From an uncultured Erysipelotrichaceae bacterium (GTDB taxonomy: Bacteria; Bacillota_I; Bacilli_A; RF39; UBA660), in NCBI GenBank assembly GCA_902783915.1, contig CACZSX010000062.1, positions 1 through 16,186 on the forward strand: a DNA stretch of 16,186 bases. Reading direction: 5' to 3'. The first letter of the stretch is position 1. Each line of letters opens with the position of its first letter. This document shows positions 1 through 6,601 of this stretch, piece after piece. The notes under the pieces are model-generated. The model was given only the letters and a program-made list of their open reading frames with translations, had not been told where the DNA came from and did no database searches. Made by a program: the position numbers and the translations under genes.

Positions 1-1434
1 AAATTAGTTGTAGATAGAGAAAGAGAAATAGAAAATTTTGTTAAAGAAGAATATTGGACTTTAACTGCTAAGTTTAAAGATTTTGATGCTGAATTAGAAA
101 AATATAGGAATAAAAATGTAGAAATACATAATGAAAACGAAGCAGATGAAATATTAAAGAAATTATCAAATGTATTCAAAATAGAAGATGTAGATAAGAA
201 AAGCAAAAATAAACAATCAAAACCACCTTTTATTACTAGTACATTACAACAAGAAGCTAGTAATAAACTTAATTTTAATGCTAAAAAGACTATGTCTTTA
301 GCACAAAAATTATATGAAGGTGTGGATTTAAAAGATGAAACAGTAGGTCTTATTACATATATGAGGACTGACTCTATAAGACTTAGTGATGAATTTGTGG
401 CTAGTACATATAAATTTATTGAGAATACGTATGGTAAAGAATATCTTGGAATGGTTAAGAAAACTAAAAAGACTGAGAATGTACAAGACGCACATGAAGC
501 CATAAGACCAACAAGTATAAATAGAACACCTGAATCAGTAAAAACATATTTAAGTGCAGATGAATTTAAATTATATTCAATGATATATAAAAGAGCATTA
601 TCTTCTTTAATGAAGGATGCTAAACAAGAACAAACAGTAGTAACATTAGATAATAATAATTATAAATTTAAAATTACTGGTAGTGTAATAGTATTTGATG
701 GATACTTAAAAGTATATAAAGATTATGAAGACTCTGAAGATAAGATATTACCGCCATTTGATACATATAAATCTAATGTACTCGTATCAAATTCAATAGA
801 AAAAGAACAACATTTTACAAAGCCAAAATCTAGATATACAGAAGCAAAATTAATAAAAGAAATGGAAGATTTAGGAATAGGTAGACCATCAACGTATGCT
901 AAAACTATGGAGACAATAGTAGATAGAGGATATGTAAAAGTAATAGATAAAAAATTTGTACCTACAGAAGTGGGTATTGAAATAACAGATAAATTACAAG
1001 AATATTTTAGCAATTTAATTAATGTAAAGTATACAGCAAAAATGGAAAATGATTTAGATAAAATCGCAGAAGGCGATTTAGTATGGTATAATTTACTTGA
1101 TGAGTTTTATAAAGAATTTGAACCAATGCTTGATAATGCGTTTAATAATATGGAAAAGAATAAAGCGGAGGAAACTGGTGAAACTTGTCCAAATTGTAAT
1201 AGTCCACTTGTAATAAGAAGTGGGAAATATGGTAAATTTACAGCTTGCAGCAATTATCCAAAATGTAAATATGTAAAAAAAGAAGAAAAAGAGATTGTGG
1301 AAGTATGTAAATGCCCAGAATGTGATACTGGAATGGTAGTAGAAAAAAAGACTAAAAAAGGTAAGATTTTCTATGGCTGTAACAATTATCCAAAGTGCAA
1401 ATATGCTACGTGGGATAAACCAAGTAATATATAA
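1..1434 (+). CDS. topA: DNA topoisomerase I (type IA), C-terminal part; 5' end lies outside the window
   Basis: The protein relaxes negatively supercoiled DNA by cutting one strand through a tyrosine phosphodiester link. The frame is open from base 1, giving 477 residues of an enzyme that is usually about 690, so the Toprim (Mg-binding) start of the protein is missing here. The catalytic tyrosine is in GLITYMRTDS, with its Tyr codon at 358-360. The downstream IGRPSTYA motif (near 878-900) is also typical of type IA enzymes. The C-terminus has two C4 zinc ribbons: cysteine codons at 1186, 1195, 1246 and 1264, then at 1312, 1321, 1378 and 1396. Both end in a conserved NYPKCKY. The gene is intact to its TAA stop. 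The ATG at 292 is internal and not a real start. The next gene's -35 box begins four bases after the stop. Confidence 0.97.
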   Translation, partial: KLVVDREREIENFVKEEYWTLTAKFKDFDAELEKYRNKNVEIHNENEADEILKKLSNVFKIEDVDKKSKNKQSKPPFITSTLQQEASNKLNFNAKKTMSLAQKLYEGVDLKDETVGLITYMRTDSIRLSDEFVASTYKFIENTYGKEYLGMVKKTKKTENVQDAHEAIRPTSINRTPESVKTYLSADEFKLYSMIYKRALSSLMKDAKQEQTVVTLDNNNYKFKITGSVIVFDGYLKVYKDYEDSEDKILPPFDTYKSNVLVSNSIEKEQHFTKPKSRYTEAKLIKEMEDLGIGRPSTYAKTMETIVDRGYVKVIDKKFVPTEVGIEITDKLQEYFSNLINVKYTAKMENDLDKIAEGDLVWYNLLDEFYKEFEPMLDNAFNNMEKNKAEETGETCPNCNSPLVIRSGKYGKFTACSNYPKCKYVKKEEKEIVEVCKCPECDTGMVVEKKTKKGKIFYGCNNYPKCKYATWDKPSNI

Positions 1435-1437
1435 AAC

Positions 1438-1466
1438 TTGACAAAAATTATACAAAGTGATAGAAT
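1438..1466 (+). promoter_or_regulatory. Sigma-A-type promoter for the 138-aa gene
   Basis: There is a perfect -35 TTGACA (1438-1443), a 17-base spacer and a -10 TAGAAT (1461-1466). This is the best consensus promoter in the window. It starts four bases after the topA stop. Its TTG could be misread as a start codon for the following gene, but transcription would begin near 1473, so the true start must be downstream. Confidence 0.85.
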
Positions 1467-1506
1467 AAAAACCACTTTTGAAAAAAAGAAGGATAGGGGT
1501 GGAAAT

Positions 1507-1923
1507 ATGAAAGGATATATATTCGAGTACCAAAATGAGAATGAATTTAGAAAACTTGAAAGATCTGTAAAAAAGTATAATATGCTTGCATATAAAAAAT
1601 TAACTTTTGAGTATTATGATTCACTTAAAAATGGTAAGTTTTTGGGGAAACTAATCTCGACTAATAGCAAAGAAGGTACAAAGTCTTATGCCTTAACTAT
1701 ACCAACTGATGAAATGTTTGCTAAAGTTCATGGTGAAATGACTTTACATTATACTGTGTATGAATCTAAAAATATTGTATTACTTGAAACAATAAGCCCA
1801 GAAGATATATTATCAGAAGGTCATAGAACGGAACTTCCTACATATAAAGGTGTAATGATATCTAAAGCAAATCAAGAAAAAGATATGTTTAAAATAAATT
1901 TATTAAATATGTTACAAAAATAA
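1507..1923 (+). CDS. Uncharacterised 138-aa protein
   Basis: I do not recognise this protein. The start is the ATG at 1507, because it follows a GGGGTGG ribosome binding site (1496-1502), while the longer in-frame TTG start at 1438 is part of the promoter. The product begins MKGYIFEYQNENEFRKLE and is soluble, with no signal peptide or membrane segment. It has mixed charge and is rich in Lys, Glu and Tyr. An alternation of strand-like and helix-like stretches suggests a compact alpha/beta or beta-rich domain of one unit. It is monocistronic: its own promoter lies upstream, and a strong hairpin terminator overlaps its stop codon. The position directly after topA may only reflect genome packing. 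Codon use matches its neighbours, so there is no sign of recent transfer. Confidence 0.75.
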   Translation: MKGYIFEYQNENEFRKLERSVKKYNMLAYKKLTFEYYDSLKNGKFLGKLISTNSKEGTKSYALTIPTDEMFAKVHGEMTLHYTVYESKNIVLLETISPEDILSEGHRTELPTYKGVMISKANQEKDMFKINLLNMLQK

Positions 1924-1946
1924 ACCAAATGGTTTATTTTTATTTT
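1916..1946 (+). terminator. Intrinsic terminator overlapping the stop codon of the 138-aa gene
   Basis: The left arm AAAAATAAACC (1916-1926) pairs perfectly with GGTTTATTTTT (1931-1941) around an AAAT loop, and more T residues follow. The TAA stop (1921-1923) lies inside the left arm. Confidence 0.85.
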
Positions 1947-1952
1947 TCTTTA

Positions 1953-1961
1953 TGTTAAAAT
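1953..1961 (+). promoter_or_regulatory. Possible extended -10 promoter of the tRNA gene
   Basis: TGTTAAAAT fits a TGn-extended -10 (TAAAAT at 1956-1961), eight bases before the tRNA 5' end. Transcription would start almost at the mature end. No convincing -35 is seen, and the upstream bases belong to the previous terminator. Confidence 0.35.
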
Positions 1962-1969
1962 TTATATAT

Positions 1970-2044
1970 GCCGATGTAGCTTAGAGATAGAGCAACTGTT
2001 TCGTAATCAGTAGGTCGGAGGTTTGACTCCTTCCATCGGCACCA
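1970..2044 (+). tRNA. tRNA-Thr, anticodon CGT, CCA encoded
   Basis: The acceptor arms GCCGATG (1970-1976) and CATCGGC (2034-2040) pair perfectly, followed by discriminator A and encoded CCA (2042-2044). The D-stem is GCTT/GAGC. The anticodon stem ACTGT/TCAGT has a T-T mismatch at its inner end and closes the loop TTCGTAA, giving anticodon CGT (2002-2004), which reads Thr codon ACG. The T-stem is GGAGG/CCTTC with one G-T pair. The identity agrees with Thr rules: C2-G71 and anticodon G35, U36. Two tertiary positions are odd. The 7-base D-loop AGAGATA lacks the usual GG (G19 appears to be A), and the T-loop TTTGACT has T instead of C at position 56. A19 could pair with U56, so the fold is probably kept. 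Confidence 0.93.
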
Positions 2045-2050
2045 TATGAA

Positions 2051-2076
2051 AAAAAACAAGCATGTGCTTGTTTTTT
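2051..2076 (+). terminator. Intrinsic terminator after the tRNA gene
   Basis: CAAGC (2057-2061) and GCTTG (2066-2070) form a stem with an ATGT loop. It is extended by a run of six A residues before and six T residues after it. It ends the single-gene tRNA transcript. Confidence 0.85.
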
Positions 2077-2083
2077 ATTTTAC

Positions 2084-2108
2084 ATGTGATTTATCAAATG
2101 ATACACAT
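2084..2108. repeat. Imperfect inverted repeat between the tRNA terminator and the LysM operon
   Basis: ATGTG (2084-2088) and TATCA (2092-2096) mirror TGATACACAT (2099-2108), with a three-base insertion ATT in the left half. There is no following T-tract, so it is not an obvious terminator. It could be an operator or chance. The remaining bases up to the promoter show nothing else. Confidence 0.3.
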
Positions 2109-2148
2109 CATCCATTTTTCTACCTTAACATAAAAATTATATTTGTAA

Positions 2149-2174
2149 CTATTTATAGGTGTAAACCATATAAT
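2149..2174 (+). promoter_or_regulatory. Candidate promoter of the LysM/SleC-like operon, possibly sigma-E-like
   Basis: CATATAAT (2167-2174) contains a perfect TATAAT, yet no TTGACA-like -35 is at 16-18 bases and there is no TGn extension. The octamer also fits the sigma-E -10 consensus of sporulating Firmicutes (recalled as CATAYAMT), and a partial -35 match, CTATT (2149-2153), lies 13 bases upstream. Sigma-A use cannot be excluded. Confidence 0.4.
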
Positions 2175-2190
2175 TTAATAGGGTGATAAT

Positions 2191-3015
2191 GTGACTTATA
2201 CTGTAAAAGCAGGTGATACACTATATGGGATTAGTAATCAATTTGGAGTATCTGTAACAGAACTTGCAAATTTAAATAATGTAAATGCAAATACATTAAG
2301 AATAGGTCAAGTACTTACTATACCAACTAATTCTGGAACTAATCCTAATAATATGTTTATGTATACTGTAAAAAAAGGAGATAATTTATATAATATAGCA
2401 AGAAAATATAATACTACTGTGTCTGAAATAATAAAATTAAATAATTTAAAGAATAATAATTTATCCATTGGTCAAGTTATAAGAATACCAGAGACATATA
2501 TAAAAGAAGAAGCAATGATGTTACCTAGTTATATAAATTATACTGTGAAAAAGGGTGATACATTATATTCAATTGCTTTAAATAATAATATAGATGTTAA
2601 TACTTTAATGATGGATAATTCATTAACAAGTAATAAATTAAATATAGGGGATGTATTAAAAATAAGAACTAATAATGAAGGTATAGAAGAGTGCTTTGGA
2701 GAAGACTATGTTGAGGAACCTACTGGTAATACTTATATTGTGCAAAAAGGTGATAGTTTATATTCTATAGCAAGAAAATTTAATATAGGTGTTAATAATA
2801 TTGTGACTTTAAATAATTTAACAAGTAATAATTTATCTATTGGACAGGTATTAAAAATTCCAGATAGTGGTGGCACTACAACCACTTATATAGTAAAAAA
2901 AGGAGATAATTTATATAGTATTGCAAGAAAGTTTAATACTACAGTAGATAGTATAAAAAGAAAGAATAATTTAAATTCTAATATTTTAAATATTGGACAA
3001 AAATTAATAATATAG
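2191..3015 (+). CDS. Protein of five LysM repeats, no signal peptide
   Basis: The 274-aa product consists almost wholly of five LysM domains at about residues 3-45, 58-100, 117-158, 182-224 and 233-274. Each begins Y-T/I-V-x-x-GD-x-LY-x-I and ends near IGQxLxIP. LysM domains bind N-acetylglucosamine in peptidoglycan or chitin. The start is GTG at 2191, after an AGGGTGAT site (2180-2187); the ATG two bases upstream is out of frame and hits TGA at once. The first LysM starts at residue 3, leaving no room for a Sec signal. The protein would thus reach peptidoglycan by a route such as spore assembly in the mother cell, as coat/cortex LysM proteins like SafA do. No catalytic domain is present. The next gene's ribosome site overlaps the TAG stop, so the genes are co-transcribed. 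The general LysM call is certain; the spore role is inference. Confidence 0.92.
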   Translation: MTYTVKAGDTLYGISNQFGVSVTELANLNNVNANTLRIGQVLTIPTNSGTNPNNMFMYTVKKGDNLYNIARKYNTTVSEIIKLNNLKNNNLSIGQVIRIPETYIKEEAMMLPSYINYTVKKGDTLYSIALNNNIDVNTLMMDNSLTSNKLNIGDVLKIRTNNEGIEECFGEDYVEEPTGNTYIVQKGDSLYSIARKFNIGVNNIVTLNNLTSNNLSIGQVLKIPDSGGTTTTYIVKKGDNLYSIARKFNTTVDSIKRKNNLNSNILNIGQKLII

Positions 3016-3023
3016 GAGGTTAT

Positions 3024-3413
3024 ATGAATATTAATGATCCAAATTTTGTTAATTCAGAGATGTATAGAAATTTTATGAAAGAAAATCCAGGTAAGGGTGG
3101 TCTTAGAGTAAGAGCTTACGCTGCTTCAGAAGCTGTTCCAATAAGTGGATTAAAAGTAGAAGTTACTACAAATATAGATAGTAATAGTGTGACTTTTTTT
3201 GAGGGTTATACAAATGAATCTGGTATAACCGATAGAATAATACTTCCAGCACCTAAATTGAATAATGATAATTTAGTAGCGCCAAATACTACAAAATATA
3301 TAATTACTACTACATATAATAATAAGAACCAAGTATATGAAGTTAATATGTATGAAAATGTATGTGTAATTCAAAATGTAAATATAGTCCCTGACATGAT
3401 GGGAGGATTATAA
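3024..3413 (+). CDS. Small protein resembling the SleC N-terminal pro-region
   Basis: This 129-aa protein has no signal peptide or membrane segment. After a polar start, residues about 27-120 look like a beta-sandwich of the transthyretin/carboxypeptidase-regulatory type: GLRVRAY, GLKVEVTT, then TNESGITDRIILPAP, and a last strand pair ending NVCVIQNVNIVPDM. From memory, the pro-region of clostridial SleC has the same order: a small beta domain, TNSSGQ-like turn, LxAP, and a final VQILP strand before the catalytic part. Here that region is a separate gene. It begins at an ATG behind a perfect AGGAGGT (3014-3020) and ends in TAA sharing one base with the next ATG (3413), so the two proteins should be made together by translational coupling. 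It may chaperone, inhibit or anchor the enzyme encoded next. The similarity is to fold and context, and is moderate. Confidence 0.65.
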   Translation: MNINDPNFVNSEMYRNFMKENPGKGGLRVRAYAASEAVPISGLKVEVTTNIDSNSVTFFEGYTNESGITDRIILPAPKLNNDNLVAPNTTKYIITTTYNNKNQVYEVNMYENVCVIQNVNIVPDMMGGL

Positions 3414-4756
3414 TGGCTGTTAGATATCCAATAGTACCAAATAATATAACAGTTCATTTAGGAGAACCAGATAAACCAGCAAGAAATATAACAGTGCCAT
3501 TTACTGATTATATTGCTAATGTAGCATCTTCAGAAATATATCCAACATGGCCTACTAATGCTTTAATAGCAAATATATATACTATTATATCTTTTGCAAT
3601 GAATAGAATTTATAATGAATGGTATAGAAGTAAAGGATATGATTTTGATATTACCTCATCTCCAATATATGATCAAACTTACATAGAAAATAAATCAACT
3701 TATGAAAATATAGATGATATAGTAGATGAAATATTTAATAACTATGTTGTAAAAGGAAGTCAAGTACAACCTTACTTTACAAGATATTGCGATGGTAGGG
3801 TAACTAAATGTGATGGGCTTTCTCAATGGGGAAGTGTTTCTTTAGCAAATCAAGGCAAGACTCCTCTTCAAATATTACAATATTATTATGGGAATGATAT
3901 AGGTATTAAATATGATGCACCTGTAGGAGATGCTATAGAAGGATATCCTGGTTATGAAGTTGGATTAGGGGTTGCAGGGAATCCTGTCCTTGCTATTCAA
4001 AGAGACTTAAGGAGAATAAGACAGAATTATCCTGCAATACCAGATATTACAAATACATTAGGAATATATGATGAAGAAACTGTAGCAGCAGTAAAAAAGT
4101 TTCAAGAGATATTTAATTTACCCGTAACAGGAGTAGTAGATAAAGGTACATGGTATAAAATAAAATATGTATATACAAGTGTAAAGAAATTGTCTGATTT
4201 ATATTCTGAAGGATTAAGCGAAAACGAAGCAACTTTTCTTTACACAGACGAAGTTAAATATGGAGATACAGGAATAGAAGTAGAGTATATACATTATTAT
4301 CTAGATGCTTTAGGTTTCTTAGATAAAGATATACCTAGACTACCATTAAATTCAATATATAATAATAATTCAATAGCAATGGTTAAAGCATTTCAAGAAA
4401 AATATAATTTACCCATAACAGGAATTTTTACATATAGAGATTGGTTAGTGCTTAGAAATGCATATGATAATATATTAAAATCTTTTCCAAAAGAATATCA
4501 ATCTTATGTAGATGAATTATATCCAGATTATTTTTTAACAAGAGGAGTAACTGGTAATGATGTTAAAAGATTTCAAAGATTTTTATTAAAAATATGTAAG
4601 TATGATAAATCAATTCCAGGTGTAAGAGTAAATGGTATTTTTGATGAATTAACTGAAAAATCAGTAAAAAAATTACAAAAAGATTATGGATTTGATATAA
4701 ATGGTATAGTTGGGCCACTACTATGGAAAAAAGTTGTAGAATTATCTAAAAGATAA
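3413..4756 (+). CDS. SleC/SpoIID-like peptidoglycan lytic protein with three PG-binding repeats
   Basis: Residues about 10-165 match, from memory, the catalytic region of the spore cortex-lytic enzyme SleC. The landmarks are VASSEIYPTWP (Glu41, equivalent to the catalytic Glu of SpoIID-type transglycosylases), NRIYNEWYRSKGYDFDI, then YCDGRVTKCDGLSQWG with Cys126 and Cys133, and a GKTPLQILQYYYG end typical of SpoIID. Three PG_binding_1 repeats follow at about 185-250, 284-348 and 378-442, each with an F/LQ-x-x-Y/F-x-L/F-x-x-x-G core. The likely role is cleavage of cortex glycan during spore germination. The protein has no signal peptide and lacks the SleC pro-region at its N-terminus; that region appears as the preceding gene, overlapping by one base. 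SleC normally has fewer PG-binding repeats. It could also be a SpoIID-like enzyme with another envelope role. No clear terminator follows its stop. Confidence 0.8.
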   Translation: MAVRYPIVPNNITVHLGEPDKPARNITVPFTDYIANVASSEIYPTWPTNALIANIYTIISFAMNRIYNEWYRSKGYDFDITSSPIYDQTYIENKSTYENIDDIVDEIFNNYVVKGSQVQPYFTRYCDGRVTKCDGLSQWGSVSLANQGKTPLQILQYYYGNDIGIKYDAPVGDAIEGYPGYEVGLGVAGNPVLAIQRDLRRIRQNYPAIPDITNTLGIYDEETVAAVKKFQEIFNLPVTGVVDKGTWYKIKYVYTSVKKLSDLYSEGLSENEATFLYTDEVKYGDTGIEVEYIHYYLDALGFLDKDIPRLPLNSIYNNNSIAMVKAFQEKYNLPITGIFTYRDWLVLRNAYDNILKSFPKEYQSYVDELYPDYFLTRGVTGNDVKRFQRFLLKICKYDKSIPGVRVNGIFDELTEKSVKKLQKDYGFDINGIVGPLLWKKVVELSKR

Positions 4757-4765
4757 GTATTTTAT

Positions 4766-4771
4766 TATAAT
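4766..4771 (+). promoter_or_regulatory. Possible -10 box for the M18 aminopeptidase gene
   Basis: A perfect TATAAT lies 17 bases before the start codon. No good -35 or TGn extension is present. A transcript from here would have only about 10 bases of leader. Confidence 0.4.
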
Positions 4772-4788
4772 TTTAGTTAAAACTATAT

Positions 4789-6072
4789 ATGATGAATATG
4801 AAAAAAGAATTTAATAATAATTTGAAAAATTTTATAATAAAATCTTCTTGTTCTTTTACATGCGTTAAAGAAATTGAAAAAAGATTAAAGGAAAATGGAT
4901 ATAAAGAATTAGTAGAACAAGATATATGGAAATTAAAAGGTAATAAATTTTATATAACTCGTAATGATGCGTCTATTATTGCTATAGAGTTACCAGAAAA
5001 AAAGAGCAATACGTTTTCTATAGTAACTACGCACTGTGATACGCCATCTTTATTATTGAAACCAAGTGGTGCATATAAAAAAGAAAATTATTTAAAATAT
5101 AATGTTATGCCATATGGTGGTTTATTAAATTATGGATGGTTAGATCATCCATTATCTTTAGCGGGTAGAGTAATAGTAAAAAAAGATAATAAATTGGAAA
5201 CGAAAATAATAGATTTTAAGAAGACTATGCTAATAGTTCCAAGTGTTGCAATACATGAAAAAGCTGATTCAAATACCAACTTAGATTTAAATATGCAGAT
5301 AGATTTACAACCAATAATATCTTTGTCAAAAGATAAAAGTACATGGGATGATATATTAAAAGAAATAGTAGAAGGTGAAATAATTGATTATGATTTATTT
5401 GCATATAACAACATTGAACCAGTATTTATTGGTAAGAATAATGAGATTTTAGTATCTCCGAGAATAGATAACTTAACAAGTGTATATGCTGGATTTGAAA
5501 GCTTTTTAAATAGTAAAAGCGATAATATAAAAGTATTTTGTAGCTTTAATAATGAAGAGATTGGAAGTTTAACTATAGAAGGTGCAGATAGTAATTTTTT
5601 AATTGATATATTAAAAAGAATATCATCATACTTAAATATAGATATTGCATCTTCACTATCTAATTCATTTATTATAAGTTCTGATAATACTCATGCAATA
5701 CATCCAAATCATACTGAATATGCAGATGATACAGGAGCTGCATATCTAGAAGATGGAGTAACAATAATAAAAGAAGAAGCATCTACTACAAATGCATTAT
5801 CATCTTCAATCATTAAAACATTATGTGATAAGTATAAAATTAAATATCAAGATTCTACTGCGAAAAATGATATTACTGGTGGGTCTACTTTAAGTGGCAT
5901 AAGTTTAAGACATGTAAGTGTAATGTCAATTGATGTAGGAATACCACAGCTTGCTATGCATTCATCTATTGAAACATGTTCAACTAAAGATATATATGAA
6001 TTATATAAAATGATGTATAAATTTTATGAATCAAATATTAGAATAAAAAAAGGAAATATTGAGATTAATTAA
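4789..6072 (+). CDS. M18 family metallo-aminopeptidase (aspartyl aminopeptidase type)
   Basis: This cytosolic dizinc exopeptidase removes N-terminal residues, classically Asp or Glu, from peptides. All expected metal and catalytic motifs are present in order: THCDTP with His82 and Asp84; GGLLNYGWLDHPLSLAGRV typical of M18; PRIDN with Asp227 bridging the metals; FNNEEIGS with the Glu256/Glu257 catalytic and ligand pair; SSDNTHAIHPN with Asp299; and AMHSSIETC with His391. Length (427 aa) is normal for the family. The first of three clustered ATGs (4789, 4792, 4798) is given; which one is used is unclear because none has a Shine-Dalgarno sequence. It is probably a single-gene unit, separated by 32 bases from the SleC-like gene and ended by a strong bidirectional terminator shared with the convergent coat operon. 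Function in peptide turnover is family knowledge; substrate preference is not visible. Confidence 0.93.
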   Translation: MMNMKKEFNNNLKNFIIKSSCSFTCVKEIEKRLKENGYKELVEQDIWKLKGNKFYITRNDASIIAIELPEKKSNTFSIVTTHCDTPSLLLKPSGAYKKENYLKYNVMPYGGLLNYGWLDHPLSLAGRVIVKKDNKLETKIIDFKKTMLIVPSVAIHEKADSNTNLDLNMQIDLQPIISLSKDKSTWDDILKEIVEGEIIDYDLFAYNNIEPVFIGKNNEILVSPRIDNLTSVYAGFESFLNSKSDNIKVFCSFNNEEIGSLTIEGADSNFLIDILKRISSYLNIDIASSLSNSFIISSDNTHAIHPNHTEYADDTGAAYLEDGVTIIKEEASTTNALSSSIIKTLCDKYKIKYQDSTAKNDITGGSTLSGISLRHVSVMSIDVGIPQLAMHSSIETCSTKDIYELYKMMYKFYESNIRIKKGNIEIN

Positions 6073-6084
6073 TATTTCCTTTTT
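6047..6084. terminator. Bidirectional terminator between convergent genes
   Basis: AAAAAGGAAATATT (6047-6060) is perfectly complementary to AATATTTCCTTTTT (6071-6084), a 14-bp stem with a 10-base loop. T-tracts follow on both strands. The hairpin includes the stop codon of the aminopeptidase and touches that of the CotF-like gene, so it serves both. Confidence 0.9.
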
Positions 6085-6328
6085 AATTACTTTTAATACT
6101 ATTTAATGTTTGTTTAATCTTTTTTAAATCAATATTGCTAATTGTATACCATCCATAATTAGTCATTTCATCATATGTCCTTGCTTGATGTTTAATTATT
6201 TCATCTAAACCTAGTTTTAATGTATCTCTAACATCTGGATTAGAACTTTCCAAAGTACCATGTACATAAACTTCAACAGTACTTTTAAGTACTAATAGGT
6301 AATTTTCCATTAATAATTGATCATTCAT
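6083..6328 (-). CDS. CotF-like spore coat protein
   Basis: This 81-aa helical protein matches the CotF/YhcQ family of spore coat proteins as I recall it: MENYLLVLKSTVEVYVHGTLESS, then a stretch where DVRDTL precedes a conserved helix with H-Q-x-R-T-Y-D-E-M and a final YGWYTI. The family forms short four-helix, ferritin-like units deposited in the spore coat from the mother cell, with no signal peptide; none is seen here. It is shorter than B. subtilis CotF and holds a single domain. The start ATG (6328-6326) has an AAAGGAG site and overlaps the end of the upstream small gene by eight bases (ATGAATGA), so the two are translationally coupled. The operon ends at the shared bidirectional terminator. 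The coat assignment is the clearest sporulation marker in this window. Confidence 0.83.
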   Translation of the reverse strand: MNDQLLMENYLLVLKSTVEVYVHGTLESSNPDVRDTLKLGLDEIIKHQARTYDEMTNYGWYTISNIDLKKIKQTLNSIKSN

Positions 6329-6512
6329 TGGCTTTCTCCTTTAACATATTAGTTAATTTTTCTTGCATAGTTTCATGTTTTTTAATTTCCTTTTTTAAAA
6401 AAGATACTAGGTTTTCATCTTCCAAATAATTAATAGTTTCATTACAAATAGCAACTATATTCTTTTCATGAAGAATTGCATCTTCAACATATAATAATTC
6501 TTTTTCTGTCAT
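6321..6512 (-). CDS. Small helical protein coupled to the CotF-like gene
   Basis: The 63-aa product is acidic and helical: KELLYVEDAILHEKNIVAIC followed by a loop (YLEDENLVSF) and a charged helix rich in Lys and Glu. This hairpin of two or three helices resembles half of a CotF/ferritin-like bundle, and small proteins of this kind are often encoded next to CotF-like genes in clostridia (recollection). The two could assemble as partners. The start ATG has a strong AGGAGGT site (6516-6522 on the plus strand). The stop is TGA, overlapping the start of the next gene by eight bases, which also shows that TGA is a true stop here. No signal peptide or membrane segment is present. Its role in the coat is inferred from the neighbour. 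Confidence 0.75.
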   Translation of the reverse strand: MTEKELLYVEDAILHEKNIVAICNETINYLEDENLVSFLKKEIKKHETMQEKLTNMLKEKANE

Positions 6513-6565
6513 AATACCTCCTGATATTAGTATGTCTAATTATTTATAAATTAAACGTAAAATAA

Positions 6566-6589
6566 AAAAAGAGATTACTCTCTCTTTTT
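6566..6589 (-). terminator. Intrinsic terminator of the minus-strand membrane protein gene
   Basis: AAAAAGAGA (6566-6574) pairs with TCTCTTTTT (6581-6589) around a six-base loop. On the minus strand it lies 12 bases after the TAA stop and runs into a T-tract. Confidence 0.8.
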
Positions 6590-6601
6590 AATATTGTTAT
6601 T

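Noticed and set aside
292..1434. A separate 380-aa topoisomerase gene starting at 292
   Set aside because: The frame is open and homologous to topoisomerase I back to base 1, so the ATG is internal.
1438..1506. Longer N-terminus of the 138-aa protein from TTG at 1438
   Set aside because: That TTG is the -35 box of a consensus promoter, and a better ribosome site precedes the ATG at 1507.
1093..1533. Minus-strand reading frame opposite topA
   Set aside because: It is hydrophobic, low in complexity, has no ribosome site and mirrors the AT-rich coding strand.
2077..2148. Riboswitch or T-box leader before the LysM operon
   Set aside because: No conserved T-box or riboswitch core is visible; only an imperfect inverted repeat is present, and it lies upstream of the likely transcription start.
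2191..3015. Tandem DNA repeats or CRISPR-like array
   Set aside because: The repeated pattern is the protein-level LysM repetition; DNA units are diverged and about 170 bases or more apart.
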